64,000 bases of DNA, taken from assembly GCA_013397075.1 (NCBI GenBank), contig VWZS01004363.1, positions 62,001-126,000 of the forward strand, in the 5' to 3' direction. Positions within the stretch are counted from its first letter, which is position 1. The number at the start of each line of letters is the position of its first letter. A program made the translations under genes and the position numbers. This DNA comes from Rhabdornis inornatus. Taxonomy: Eukaryota; Chordata; Aves; Passeriformes; Rhabdornithidae. Positions 1-12,762 of the stretch are shown piece by piece. The notes under the pieces were generated by a model. That model did no database searches. It was not told the origin of the DNA and saw only the letters and a list, made by a program, of their open reading frames with translations.

Positions 1-2434
1 GGTAGGGTTCTTTTGTTGGTTTAGATTTAGAAGTCTATATTCAGTGAATGAGCATCTAAGTTTCTGTCAGTGGAGACAGATGTCTCAAATCAGTTGTCTA
101 AATGCAGACATCTCGAGCTGTTTGGGCTTTCTGGGATGTTTGTAAGGCAGATATGACACATATCCTATGGGAAAGTTAAATCTTTCTGAGATGGCAGCAA
201 AAAGCAGGTTGGGATATTTTAGCTTGTCTGCAATGACAAGAGAGGCCTTTTTTAGGCCTAAAATGAGGCCTAAATTTTTATGAATTTAATGAATTAAACC
301 TCAAATCAGTGCACTGAAGAAGAACCCTTCAGTATTTTTGGTCAATTGACTTGACTCCATTGATTGGATCAAGGACTTTCTTGTCCTCAGTCCACCCTGG
401 GTGGAGGAAAGCCTTCCAAATGAGAGAGAATCTACAGCAAGTTTACATCACTGGTCCACTACAAAACACTTAAATTTTGTGACAGAGACCCAGTGGGTAA
501 AAATGCAAGATTCAAGTAGGTATTGTTTATAACAATTCTCTCACTTTCAGAAATTGCTGAAATTTTGAAAGCAAAGCAAGATGTCACATGATATTCAGTT
601 ATTAGATTATTAGAAGGTTTGTACCAATACTTACAACAATACTATGTAGCCAAAAAAAGATGAAATTTTTCCTGCTTCTTTCTGAGAAGCTGGAACATAT
701 ATTGATTCGTGTATTGAGACTGATGTCCAGTGACTTCACATGAAGCTTACGTGATATCCTGACTGACTCTTATTCAGATTTTCACAACCTACCATCATGA
801 CTGAAAAAAGAATGATACTTGGCTGTCCAACAGTTGCCACCTAAGTTGCAGGTATTTAAAAAATAACAACAATTTTAAAATCCTGTGCAGATAAGAATAC
901 AAATGTGATTGAATTCTAAGACTATTTAGGTGCCTAAATACCTTAAATTCCTATAAAAATCCATGTATAAGAGTGCATTTCCCCTGCAGGTGCACTCACT
1001 ACTGAAGAGAGATGTAAGTATATATTGCAGTATCCAGTACCAACACCAGAACCAGCCTAGACACAACCCTTAGCATCCTAAAGGTTCTTGGCAATTGATT
1101 TCCTGAGTTTCTCAGGCAGGCTTTGAGCCTGCAATGCTCAAAGCAACTGAAGTTATGTTACCTAGACTAATTTACTGAATTGATGGCTCAGTTAGTCAAA
1201 CATATGTACAGTACACTCTTAAATTTCAGTAAGAAGTTTCAACTCATAAACCTTAACATTTTAAAATCAGTAAGTTCCAGAGATGCAAGTACAGTCAGTT
1301 AAATTATTTCACCATAGCAATACAAAAAAACATAACTTAGACTATCCATGCTTTAAAGCAGATTGAAGCCAGGGGCTTTTTCCTATGATGGTAATTTACA
1401 ATGTCATATGAATCTGTCAGCTTCTCTAGATTTAAGTTTACATTTGTAAGTTTTAATTTAAGAATTCTCAAATTTAAGATCTGACATAGATTTAGACTTG
1501 ACAACACGTAACATGCATTTTATATACCCTCAAAAATATGTTATAAGCTGTTTTGAGCTTATTTTCTCATCACTGAATTCAATAAAAACCTTGTTATCCA
1601 AGTAAGGGAAATCAGAATTAGATTCTCAGTGAATACTTAATGAATGGCACCAACCCATAGCACTAATGAATGGCACTAATAGGGGTAGTTGTGAACAAAT
1701 ACTTCTTGGGAAAAGAGTTTTCAAGTCATTTAAGTGAGTATTCAGTTAAATTATTGTTTCAAATTTCTGAGATATATTCATTACTCTCATTCAGCCCATA
1801 GAAGATACAGTTTCCATTAGACCTTCCAGTTTGACTGGCACAGTAATAAAGAGCTCAGAAAAGCAGACATGGCTCATTCTGATATATGTTTGCCTTTTAA
1901 AAGTAATTTTGACTCTATCATTTCTTGTTACATCCTGTCTTGAAATTATTGCTATAGCCACTGTAAACATAAGCATATAACAACTTTATTATGAATTCTG
2001 TTCTGATTAACAATCATCAAACCTATATATCATTGAAATAATCTGCATTTGTGAGAAATACGCCAAAGGCCAAGCAATCCTTAGCTGCAGTTATTTTTAC
2101 CAGCACGTCTTAATGCAATTACTTTGCTGTTTTTTAAATGCATGGAAGACAATTAGGTTATCACTTTGTAATTTTCATATCTATTTATATAGCAGAATTT
2201 GAAGCTGGAGCCCAATCAATTGTGATATATATAGACTGATTTTCAAAGACTTTGATAAACTTACCAAGAATATGCATGGGCTGCAATACAAGTTTAGCTC
2301 CTTCAAAAGGTTGAACTTAAAATTTTAATTCTGTACACAACGCTGAATTGTACATGCAATACTTTCATGATATTTTTTTTTCTGGTGCCTTCAAAGTAAA
2401 TCTTCCTTACCACTGCAAAAGATACATACATATT
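1..2434. other. Unique AT-rich noncoding DNA
   Basis: No gene or recognisable repeat is seen. Open frames on both strands are at most about 61 codons and interrupted, as expected by chance in AT-rich DNA. A weak local duplication of a 'taatgaatggcac' unit occurs near 1640-1680. There is no CpG-rich promoter-like patch. Confidence 0.6.
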
Positions 2435-2463
2435 CACACACAGACAAACACAGACACACACAG
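2435..2463. repeat. CA-rich microsatellite, imperfect
   Basis: A short run of CA dinucleotides is interrupted by single G and A substitutions (cacacacagacaaacacag pattern). It is an imperfect simple repeat. The interruptions suggest it is old and likely stable in length. Confidence 0.8.
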
Positions 2464-2526
2464 TTACCCCTTCCCTTTTCTCTATACTTTCTCTTTCCTT
2501 AAATCCTCTTCCCATCTCTATAGCTA

Positions 2527-2657
2527 GTGCTCCCTTCCAAGGGAAAGTTCAAAGACTGAGACGTTTAGTATTATTTGGATAAGCATGAAATCTTGTTGCT
2601 TATCCGAATTACACAAAATCTCTAAGTCTTTTGAACTTTTTCCTTAGAAGGGAGCAC
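2527..2657. repeat. 131-bp imperfect palindrome, MITE-like or long hairpin
   Basis: The left arm starts gtgctcccttcc and the right arm ends with the complementary gggagcac. Between them the arms stay complementary over most of their length: gttcaaa-gact pairs with agtcttttgaac. The centre is a perfect 9-bp stem, ggataagca/tgcttatcc, around an 11-nt loop. This full-length foldback is typical of a miniature inverted-repeat transposable element. It is also the shape of a long pre-miRNA-like hairpin. I see no clear target-site duplication and could not assign a transposon superfamily. Nothing in it codes for protein. Confidence 0.75.
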
Positions 2658-3926
2658 ACAAAATTTTATGCTTATTCAGGACACCTGGATTTTCAAACCT
2701 GAGCTGGAATTTTATGAGGACAGTCTCTCTCTTATGGTTTAGTACATGTACTAGAGTGAATAAAGGAATAAGAAGAGAAAAAAATCCTTTGCCAACCATC
2801 CTCCTGTCTCATCTCTTTCTGTAAAATGAAACAGATTAAATTACTTATCCATCACAAGAAAGCTCTCAGGGTTTTTAATTCACAACCTATTGCATATGCA
2901 TTACTTTTCAGAATGAACATGATATGTTGTTACTCCTTAACATATGTCAGCACCAGAATTTCCAGACTGAGCAATACAGAAAAAAAGGAAAATAGTGTAA
3001 GGATACATTTTTTTAATCTTATGATAACAGTAGGAAAACTGTATCCAAGTTTGTCAGCATGTAGGTTTGCATGTATTTCATATATTCCAGTTTTCTTATG
3101 ATTTAAGTTCTGGCACCACAAACTCACACTCAAATTTCCCTTTATCCCTTTGCAGGTTGAATAAAATCCTTTAGATTATGATTTTGCCTTTTAGTCTTGA
3201 ATCTGGTCTCCCGCTCCTCAGCAATAACATCTATAGACTGGCTGAGCACTCCAGCTTAAGCTTTCTTTTCTATAGTTACCACTGCTGGCAAAAATATGAT
3301 TTTGAGGATGATATTAGAGAATATTATTGCAACCAAGTTCAAGTGGTTGGAGTACTGCCCCACAAGAAGGAAGTGACAGAGAGAGCAGTGTCTGCCCTTC
3401 TTCTGCTGGTTCCTGCAAAAAGCTTCTTAGCCGAATTTCTTCCTGTGTCCCTGGTTGTGACAGTACCATCAGAAACATTTATGTTTCATAGCAGTGGTTC
3501 TCCCAGAGTGCAGTAGACCCATAGCAAAATAATGAAAGTGTCATCATAACACTTGACAGGTTCGTGTAAATGAGGGCCTTACTAGGCAAAAGAAAAAAAA
3601 AAAAAGTTTCGNCGATGAGGGCTAGGCTGAGTGGCAGCACAGAAGAGGACCAGTATTTCGGGTCCCCACCTTCCCTCCCTCCCTGTCAGATACACAGCAG
3701 AGGTGCTTTCAGACCTAAATGGAGAAAGTCAGTGTGTTCCTCCCCTTTTGTCACAGCAAACATAGCAGGTCCTCCTGATATATCTTCCAGCTTTCTCGTC
3801 TTCTTGCCTTGTCAGAAGGTTGCCATCGTTTAGAAAGGTACACAGCATTTTGAAAGGATTAGGGTATAAAACACAATTCAATCCTTTACAAAAGAGAGAC
3901 GGGGAAGGAGAAGGGGAAGGGGAAAA
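2658..3926. other. Unique noncoding DNA with one ambiguous base and a purine tract
   Basis: There is an open frame of 112 codons at 3178-3516 on the plus strand, but it has no recognisable domain and no supporting exon structure, so I treat it as chance. An A run ends near 3605, an unresolved base (N) sits at 3612, and a pure purine tract occupies about 3901-3927, directly before the duplicated block. Confidence 0.5.
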
Positions 3927-4298
3927 GCAAAGTGTCAGGTGCTACAGAGTGACTGGACGAGGACAATGTGCACAAGTAAAAATAGCAAATTGATTGAACC
4001 CCTGTTCCTGTGAAGCAGGGGCAGAAAAAAATGATACATGACAAATACTGCCAGAGCAAAGCAGGAGGAGAAAAATGTAGTTTATGACAATGTGTGAAGG
4101 CAAAGGATTAGGTGACACCAGCAAGGGGAAGGTCACCCCCTCAAAAAAGCACTAGTTCTACAATTTATTACTGACATAGAAAGCTTTGTCTTTACTATTA
4201 ACTGCATTTTAGCTACATACATTTACAGTAATGGCAACAAAGGCTGCTTGTCATTGTACTACCAAAGCCTGACAAGGTGGGGTTTTTCCCTTTTTAGC
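3927..4298. repeat. Direct duplication, copy 1 (372 bp)
   Basis: This block begins gcaaagtgtcaggtgc and ends ccctttttagc. It reads as identical to 4524-4895 at a constant offset of 597 bp. It ends immediately before an unresolved base at 4299. Exact identity plus an N at the junction fits two overlapping contig ends that were scaffolded without merging better than a biological duplication. No gene is seen inside; a 64-codon minus-strand frame appears in both copies and has no recognisable domain. Confidence 0.9.
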
Positions 4299-4523
4299 NT
4301 TACAGTGAATTCAAGACTAAAATAACAACTGATCAAGGCTGGAATCCAGGAACACAGTGCCTGTGACACACATAGACACAAATTAGCTTCTCTTAGTCTC
4401 TCTGCTTTTTCAGTTAGGAAAGTGTAATTCTCCTATTTTGGTATGAACTGCATAATTCTCAGAAAAACTTTCTATATTCTACCCTTTCTTCAGCTATTAG
4501 GAAGACGGAAGAGAAAGGGAGGN
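4299..4523. other. N-bounded 223-bp insert between duplicate copies
   Basis: The segment is flanked by single Ns at 4299 and 4523. Its right end (gaagacggaagagaaaggg) resembles the purine-rich left flank of copy 1, so it may be a low-quality or alternative-haplotype version of neighbouring sequence, or a misplaced small contig. No coding signal is seen. Confidence 0.6.
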
Positions 4524-4895
4524 GCAAAGTGTCAGGTGCTACAGAGTGACTGGACGAGGACAATGTGCACAAGTAAAAATAGCAAATTGATTGAACCCCT
4601 GTTCCTGTGAAGCAGGGGCAGAAAAAAATGATACATGACAAATACTGCCAGAGCAAAGCAGGAGGAGAAAAATGTAGTTTATGACAATGTGTGAAGGCAA
4701 AGGATTAGGTGACACCAGCAAGGGGAAGGTCACCCCCTCAAAAAAGCACTAGTTCTACAATTTATTACTGACATAGAAAGCTTTGTCTTTACTATTAACT
4801 GCATTTTAGCTACATACATTTACAGTAATGGCAACAAAGGCTGCTTGTCATTGTACTACCAAAGCCTGACAAGGTGGGGTTTTTCCCTTTTTAGC
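4524..4895. repeat. Direct duplication, copy 2 (372 bp)
   Basis: Identical to 3927-4298 as far as I can read. It starts immediately after the unresolved base at 4523. After 4895 the sequence diverges into unique DNA (ttttctcttaaac), so this copy probably holds the true right flank, and copy 1 (after the purine tract) the true left flank. Confidence 0.9.
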
Positions 4896-7800
4896 TTTTC
4901 TCTTAAACTTCATGCCAGCAAATCCCCTCAAATACTCAGGTTGCCCACATCTTTCCCCCCCACAAATATATGTCCTTGTATGTAGGATTTGCAACTTTTC
5001 TTCTACTCTATTCCAATACAGGTTTCACCCTTAAAGTTTATTATTTTTATGTTTGTTTTGTAGTTTTTACTGTTTTAAGCCTTTTCATTGTTGTTGTTTG
5101 ATGCATCTAATTCAAAAACAAAGAAAAAACAATTTTTCTTAACACTTTCTCATATTTTCTCCTCCTGGATGACAGCAAACACCATTATAATTCCTAAAAA
5201 CAAGACAGCAAAGCCCTGGCACTACAGAAAACACTCAATTTGTTAATTGCTGAGAGGAACTTTCCTTAATGTGACAATGGCTGCCCTCAATCAAGAGTTT
5301 CAAAAGAGTTTTTTGTTCCTAAATGGCTGTTATGGAAAGGATATTACCTGACTCAGAAATTACAGCAGGATGTTGGCAAGCTCTAAGTTCTCTGGGCAGG
5401 ACTTCAGCAGTCCAGTGAGATTCTTTTCTACACTGTCAGCATCTGCTTGGCCACAGCCCAATCTCATTTATCCTGGAACAGCCATGACCACTCTGGACAA
5501 AAGGAGAGAAAGTAGTGAGCTAAAAACTCCAAGTTCATGTTGCTCCCTAAATTGCTGTAGTCTGTCCTGAACATGATTTGAATAGATTATGTGAAGCATG
5601 TGGACAGAAAGCTCACAGTACTGAGCAAGTGTACCCCACAGATCTAAGAATTAAAGGCGAAAGTCCTAGTACAAGCATTCAAAATATATTCATGGCTATT
5701 TAACTACTGATGTTGAAACAACTACTAAGTTTAAAAGATGCTATGAGATGACTGTATTAATTAAGAAAACTATAACTGTTATCATAGAAATGGTTTACGG
5801 TAAAAATACAGTGATATTTTGACCTAAAAAGTTAGTGGGAGAACATGAATGCAATCCATCATACATGGATACCTAAATCTGAAAGCAGATCTCGTAATAT
5901 TCATTGGAAAGTTACAGGTATTCCATCATTTTTACCCACTTTGTGTAACTCATGAGAGAAGATTGAGGAAGTTGCTACTTATTATAATGGAAGTATAGAA
6001 TCTTAATCCACATATTCAAACTTAATTAAAGGCTAAGAAGTAATGCATACGAACAGATCTGTAACTTTGGCCTTCCCTGATCTCTAAGTCAGTCAGCAGG
6101 CTTCTTTATCATCTCCAGAATGTGTATGTTTATCAAGTTTTTATAAGGCTAGCTGATTTTCAAAGGAGAAGTTTTAATAAAAAAGATTCTTTAAAAAATA
6201 ACAATTGTGCATAATCTGGATTAGTAATTTTTTTGCCAGGTTAATTATGTCCCACACTTGGTTTTGGCTCTTTTGGAATAAGGGGTTTACACGCCAACTG
6301 AATTTGCTTGGTGCTCAGTTGCTTTTATTTTCTGACACGTTTTCATTCTTGTCCGTGATTCAAAGGCCAATAATATACGAGCAGGCACTAGAGTGATAGA
6401 TCATTCTCTATTCAGTAGCTGTAGAAATCTTTAGAGAAAATTTTTTGTCAAAAGCTTCTTACGTTGAAACTCTGGGCTATTAGATAACTTAAACTTTACA
6501 CTTTGGATAATTTTATATCACATTCTTCATCATTACTCATGTGCTATCTGTTACCTCTCCCTACCAAAACCATTACATTGTGCTTTAAACAAAATCGGCT
6601 CTGTCAAGCTGAGAATGACAGCCAGTTAGTGCATAGCACATTCCATGATGAGTCAAGAAAACTTTGTCAAAGGCACCCAGACTCCACTTTCTTACAAAAT
6701 TATGTTTATAATGAGGTTGTAATCTTCAAGCAGAGCTGTGCAGGATCTCAGTCTATGAGGCTTTATCCTAAAACTCATACTGAGAATTTCAAAACAAATT
6801 TGAAAAGTCTGCAGAATTAAAGGTCTGTAAACTGACATGCAATGGATATGCTTAGCATACATCAAATATATGTCAGCAATAAGGACTGCCACTCAAGAAA
6901 GAAATTTTGCTGGACGTTGCAGGTTGTCATCTTTAAGGCTGCAGTTCTGATGCAGACAGCTCATCTATTATGCCCCACAAGTCTTCAGTTTGGGGATATC
7001 TTAGTACAGAACTATCCAATTAATTGCTTGAAGCTGTAGTAATGTTATGCATGACAAGCAGGAAAATTGCTCTGATTAGGCAAAAGTGCAGAGTCAGACC
7101 TCAGAACAATGCAGTTGTATTTTCTTGTGAATACACAGGACAGAAAAACTACGACAGCTCTTCTTTTTGATTGGATGTGAAATAAGTACTTGATGCTTTC
7201 ATTAAAAATCAAGTAAATAGCATTTTTATATCATTGCTGTCACAGAAGGCCACCAGACCTCTTTTACTGAAGGAGAAACATCTGTCTTTGAATGGCATGC
7301 TTCGAACAACACTTTCTTTTTCCATTGGAACATCAACAGAAATTCTCACTACTGGAAGTACATGAAGAGAAGCAAGCATACCTCAGCTAGAATCACTGCA
7401 AATATATTGCCATTTCTTTCTCTCCTGCTCCTGAGAACATTTTATCTTTTCTTAGGAATCCCTCCAAATATGTTTGTAGCAGAGACACAGCACCCTGACA
7501 CACCATTTCAGGAGAGTGTAAATTTCAGTCTATCTGGATAAAGAGCACTAAAACTGAGTCAAGTGAATAATTAAATATGATAGAATGAGAAATGAAGCTA
7601 AATCAGCAGTGTTCTACCTTAAGACAAAAAAACAGAGGAAGATCAGACATTCCATAAGCCAAAATAACAGAGAAAAATAAGATATCTTGTGTTCTAGTTT
7701 CACAAGAAGCAGGTTCTAGCAGCAAGGCACAGGTCAACCTGGAACTGAAAAAAAAATTAAAATAAGAAATTAGTAAACAGAATAGAAGAGAAATAGCCTT

Positions 7801-8263
7801 ACTAACTGATTAATCTCAGAAAGCATTAGGAAAAAATAACAAGCAAGTAATTACATGCAGTTCTCTACATTTTGGAAATTCTTTGAGGTAAAGGACATTG
7901 ACCTCAGGCCATGAAATGAGCAGGGAAATTGCCTAAATAAGCTGAAAAGCCTTAGTTAAAGCAGTAACGTCTAGGATTATTGTAATCATTTTTCACAGTC
8001 TGAGTAGACCAATCATTTATTTATATTATATTAGATTATATTTTGTAGTTTCGTAGGAATACACCACGGTTTGAAAGGTGTGTCAATGTCTGCACATACA
8101 CTAAAAATGTATGGTTGCATTCTTACATCTTTCTGGAACACAGACCTGTATGAGAATCTATATATATATGTAAAACACTATCACATAAACAGTATGTAAT
8201 CAAGAAATATGAACAACATGAGAAGTAACATGATCTAACCTTGAAGTTATATATATACCCTGA
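4896..8263. other. Unique AT-rich noncoding DNA
   Basis: No gene, RNA gene or named repeat is recognised. The longest open frame is 105 codons (6503-6820, plus). It has no domain and biased AT-driven composition, so it is probably chance. A short TA-rich run lies near 8160-8170. Confidence 0.55.
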
Positions 8264-8320
8264 GAAGGACGTTACACCAGACAATTTCCAAAATTCCCTT
8301 CCAACCTTAGCTGTTCCCTG
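8264..8320 (+). mobile_element. CR1 LINE, short 3' tail fragment
   Basis: The stretch around accagacaatttcc and cccttccaaccttag matches, with substitutions, the conserved 3' end that I recall for avian CR1 (a GGAC-AGATGATCT segment followed by CCCTTCCAACCT). Only about 60 bp is recognisable and the terminal 8-bp repeats are lost, so this is an old, strongly 5'-truncated copy in plus orientation. Confidence 0.55.
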
Positions 8321-11300
8321 TTTTTAAGGTGGAGTTGTTTTTTTATAAACTACAAGGAAACATCCTGCCTTGTGAAGCACCTTGTGGTTCCCCAGTTGAG
8401 ATGAGTTTTGAGAACCAGTAGCTGAGGGAAGTTGGTACAACGGGTCCCACATGATCTTACAGTTGTGGGGCTGATGGCAGCAATGATTTTCCCAACACCC
8501 TGAGACCAAAGCTTGAATCCATACAGTCTGCTCTCTCCTGCCCTACTACAGATTTCTTAGATATAATGTTTTACAAAATTATTAGCTTTTGCAATTGCTG
8601 TAGAACAAAATAGTCTGAAAGGATAGAAAAAAAAAAGGTAAATTGCAGGCATGAGGCTAAAGCTCTTGAGAAATATAATACAAATGAGACATACCTAAAA
8701 GTTCATATGCAGAGTGTTGGGGTTACAAAACAGTTTACAGACAAGTGCAAGAAGAAAGAGTGTTTTTTTCTGGAAAATCTTGAAAAAAGCAGGAGAAATC
8801 AGGGTATAGACAGAAATTATAACAGCAATAGTACTTATAGAGAATTGCAAAAATTAAAGATAATAAGTCAAAAGAACTGGAAACAGATCTCAAAAAAAAT
8901 GCCCTTCAGTTATTTGAGTTTCAAATAATTGTTCAGTTATTAGTTTATTATAAAGTGCTGAAAATTATGAAGACTATACACCAGGGTTTTCAAAGAAATG
9001 GTAACAAGAGCTAAAAAATACATTGATGTTCATCTGTGCCATAAACAGCCACACAACTCTATTCATGTTGAGATAAACTAAGTGAGGTGCTGGGTTTGCA
9101 TTAAATATTTGGTCTGTAACTATATCTGAACCCTGTATTGATCACTTTCCCCTTTCCCTGTGAAAAACAACACTCCAGGTGGACACAGAAGATCTGTCAG
9201 AAGTGGCATGCAGAGAACAGGCACATCTCTTGCTAGAGGCCTCTGTTAGGACCAAAAGCAGCTCAGAAATACTGAAGAGAGCTGAGAGCAGGTAATCCTG
9301 ACCCTCTGCTGAAGTCACATTAACTACTTTTGGGTTTGCAAGACAGAGGATGAGATAGCACCAAGACAGGTAGCCTGGGGACAGGCTTCAGGTTATTAAG
9401 ACAGCTACGGGGTTAGCCAGGAGGGATACAAACTTCGGTAAATTTCCTGAGGGGAAGGGGGAAAATGGGAGTTAAGACCAACCAAGTAGCGTGCCCGGTA
9501 GCAACAGTTATACGATGGCAGCCTTCAGCTAGCCAGAGGCGCCCATGAAAACTGCACAGAATCAGTTCTGAAATCCAACTGTAATGTCCATTTGTTGTAA
9601 AAATTAATTCCCCAAAGAAGAGAGCAAAGGAAAAAAATCAAACATAGCAAATTTTTCTGACATTACAAAATGAAGTGCAAGTCTATAACCTTCTCAATAT
9701 GCTATCTCTGTTAAAGTAAGGACTTCATTTCTGATGACAGCCAAATCCCCAAATATTAGTACCATGAAGCATTATTAGATATTGAACCACTGAAGAAATA
9801 CTGTAGCAAAATAAATAGCAATGCTGTTCTATTTCTTTGAGCTAGATTTTTGAAACAAAGTGTGAGTCTTTCTGTAAGCTACAGAGGTGTGACAGAGAAG
9901 CAGTACGACTGAATAATGGAATAAAATGCTTCTCTATCAAATACATTAACCAATTAATGCAGATGAATAGGTACTGCTCACCTGCTTCCTAGTAGCATTG
10001 TCTTGCAAATTATTTGCAAGAGGATGTTAAATTCTCTCTTTGGTATAGATCCAGCAAAACCACTGCCAGATCACACCTCCTGGGAAATGTGGTACTTGGC
10101 ATGGAATTTGGCACAAGACTTTACAAATGTCAGCTTTCCTGTAAAAACATCAGGTCTGTTGTCATGAAAACATCAGTTATGAGTTATTTCTTTTCTTTAA
10201 TATTACTAGCCAATACAAATAGAGAGGGTATGAGATGTCAGTCATGTGCAGCCATGCACTCAGAATTGGATTTTTGCAAACAGAATTGCCCAGAATAGAA
10301 ATATTAATTTTGGATTTTGAAATGTATGTCCACATCTTGGATCAGTACATGTTGTATTTAAAAGTGTCTCTGCTCTGTACTTCAGTATGCCTGTCATTAT
10401 GAAATAACTGACAATTAGCAAACAGCATGAGCTAGGTATTCATATGTAATCCAGAATTGCTGGGGTAACATCCCACTTATTTTCTTTACAGAAATTTGTA
10501 TCAAAATTATGGGATTTTTTTAAATTAATGTTTCTCAATAATATAAATCACTAGAGAAAAGTAGAATTTTATCAAGATAATCATGGCAATAAATTCAGTA
10601 GTCTGTGCTGTTATTTTACCAGCCTGGCATGCAATGAATTGCATTATAGTTTTACAGAATCAATACAGCAGGGAATACCTGCTCCAGGAAACTGCAAGCC
10701 ATCTTTTGGAAGATGGCTGTTAAGTTCAAGGAGCCAGAACAAACTTTTGGGCTGAATGGAACTCTTACTCTACACAGCACTTCAATAGGTCTTGGTCACT
10801 TCTGCATCTTTCTACTTCCCAAGACATGGACATTCAGCTCTCTGAGTCACACATTATATTAGCATTGGGATCTCCTCTTGACACTGACAGCAATTACACC
10901 TGCACCTTAAGAAAAAACACTTCTAAAGATCTGCTAAAATTTATTTCATTGTATATTTTTATGTCTAGCCTTTGTTTAGAACAGTTATCCAGGAAGAAGG
11001 ACGCAGAACAAACCTAAGAAGTGAAAGCTTCAGTATGGGACCAGTGTCAAAGTAGGTCAATTTTTGGGACTAACAGCCTTGACAGTGTCCCTTTAATATG
11101 TTGATCTGTTTCTGTAAAGCACATTTAGAAAAGTTTAGCGTGAAAGAGGCTACAAATGTGTTTGATATGATATGGCAATAAGTGTACATTTTGAGCATAC
11201 TAAAGCTCTAAAAGTACATTTTAAACTGCTTTTCTTTACTAGCTAAGGGTCCAGTTCATTGAAAAATAAAATCCAGACTTCTGTACATTAGAAGATGCAG

Positions 11301-12454
11301 AAAATCTGGTTTTCTGTAACATCCTATATATATACTGTATATATTTTCAAGGTGGAATCTGCATCTTTCTTTGAGAGATTACAGATATTTTTTGTCCTTT
11401 TGAGCCCCTGAGAAACCTTGGGATTGGGAAGTTGTCCATACAGAGTCAGGCAAAATCACTTGCCTTGCGAATTTAAAAATTCTGAGTTCTTTGTTTTCAA
11501 AAACACTTCTGAATCACCTCATTTGTTGATTTATGTTACTTCTGATTCACTTGTTATGTCCCTTATACACAGGCAAATCTACTTGATGCAAATTTGACAC
11601 TGTAAGACATATACATATACATCTTATTTACAGGTATCAATAAGAAAAACACACTTGATAAAGAAGAGTGAGAATTTATGTCCAAAGAGAACTCACTAGT
11701 TATTCTTGTTTTCTGTTTTGATTAAAAGATTTTAATTCAGCAGTTAATGCATATAAAAAATGTCTTGTACAGATAGTTCAGGAGGCTATTCTCTGTAAAA
11801 AAGGGTAAAGTTTAAAAGTCTCAAACTTTGTAATGAATTTAGTGAGAAAAATCCCTTAATGTTTGGCTTCATAAGAGAAGCAGTTGCTGATGTTTTATGT
11901 TTGTATCATTCTGACTTCATTGTTCCCACTGTTGCCCACTAAGAAAATAAGCTGGAAGTATATTCAGTAGTTTTGCTTTATTTCTTTACTTTAAAATACA
12001 TTACCCTGTAGTTTTCACCACTTTTGTATCATTTGCAGTACAGGATAGCATCACCACAAGCTCTGTTTCAACATCTTTTATTACATTGCCTGATGCATTT
12101 GAAAAAGCAGACTGGTTTTCAAGCACACAAACCCTACTTCAGGCCTGCAAATGGAAACAGCCAACCTTTAACAAGCATACCAGTTATTCACACATACAAG
12201 CCTGTAACATGAACACAAAGAAATAAATGTATTTGAATAGCCCTTGTTCTAGCCATTTTCTAGGAAGATATCTGGAGCTTCTTCCAAAATATTTTTAGAA
12301 GAGTAAACACTTTAGGAAAGGCATTAAAACATGTGGCAAGGTAATCTACTCTTAGAAGAGGCTTTTAAAAACTAAAATTCCATCACTAAGCAACTACTAA
12401 GGCTAAATGAAACGAAGACTGACATTCTACAAAATACCAAAGAATGAAAAGACG
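8321..12454. other. Unique noncoding DNA
   Basis: No gene is recognised. Open frames stay below 95 codons. The stretch contains one short perfect hairpin, listed separately, and a TA-rich run near 11325-11345. A slightly more GC-rich patch at 9440-9550 shows nothing I can name. Confidence 0.5.
10697..10718. repeat. Short perfect hairpin, 9-bp stem
   Basis: The sequence agccatctt-ttgg-aagatggct forms a perfect 9-bp stem with a 4-nt loop. No U-rich tail follows. It is too short for a pre-miRNA on its own and may be a chance palindrome or a dimeric binding site; the half-site GCCATCTT resembles a YY1 core (GCCAT). Confidence 0.5.
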
Positions 12455-12762
12455 TAAAATATACATTAATACAAAAATATATTTTCAAGGAATATACGCT
12501 CAACTGTTAATTAATGGCAAATGACGATCAAATCATTTTCTTGTGCAGAGCCACAACTACCGAAGTGTAAAACATGACTCATTTTGCAACATCAATATAA
12601 AAACAGTCAGATCAACAGTAGGCACTTGTTATTTTCAAGCAAATGAACTCTGAAGACTTCATCTTTAACCATAATTTCCTTATACAAGCTTTAATTTATG
12701 GTAGCATTTTGTTACCATAAACTTTGAGATGGGGGAAGGCAGGAGATTTTTCCCAGTTTCAT
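12455..12762. promoter_or_regulatory. Candidate conserved noncoding element with inverted TTTATGG sites
   Basis: The block has many homeodomain-like and AP-1-like words (ttaattaatggc, tgacgatcaaatca, catgactcatt). It also has an inverted pair TTTATGGTA (12695-12703) and TACCATAAA (12713-12721) separated by 9 nt. TTTATGG is the usual core for CDX and posterior HOX proteins. There is no open frame of note. Calling this an enhancer is inference from motif texture; conservation was not tested. Confidence 0.3.

Noticed and set aside
3942..4733. Two identical 64-codon minus-strand frames suggesting a duplicated small gene
   Set aside because: They are identical only because the underlying 372-bp DNA is duplicated, probably by assembly error; the peptide has no recognisable domain.
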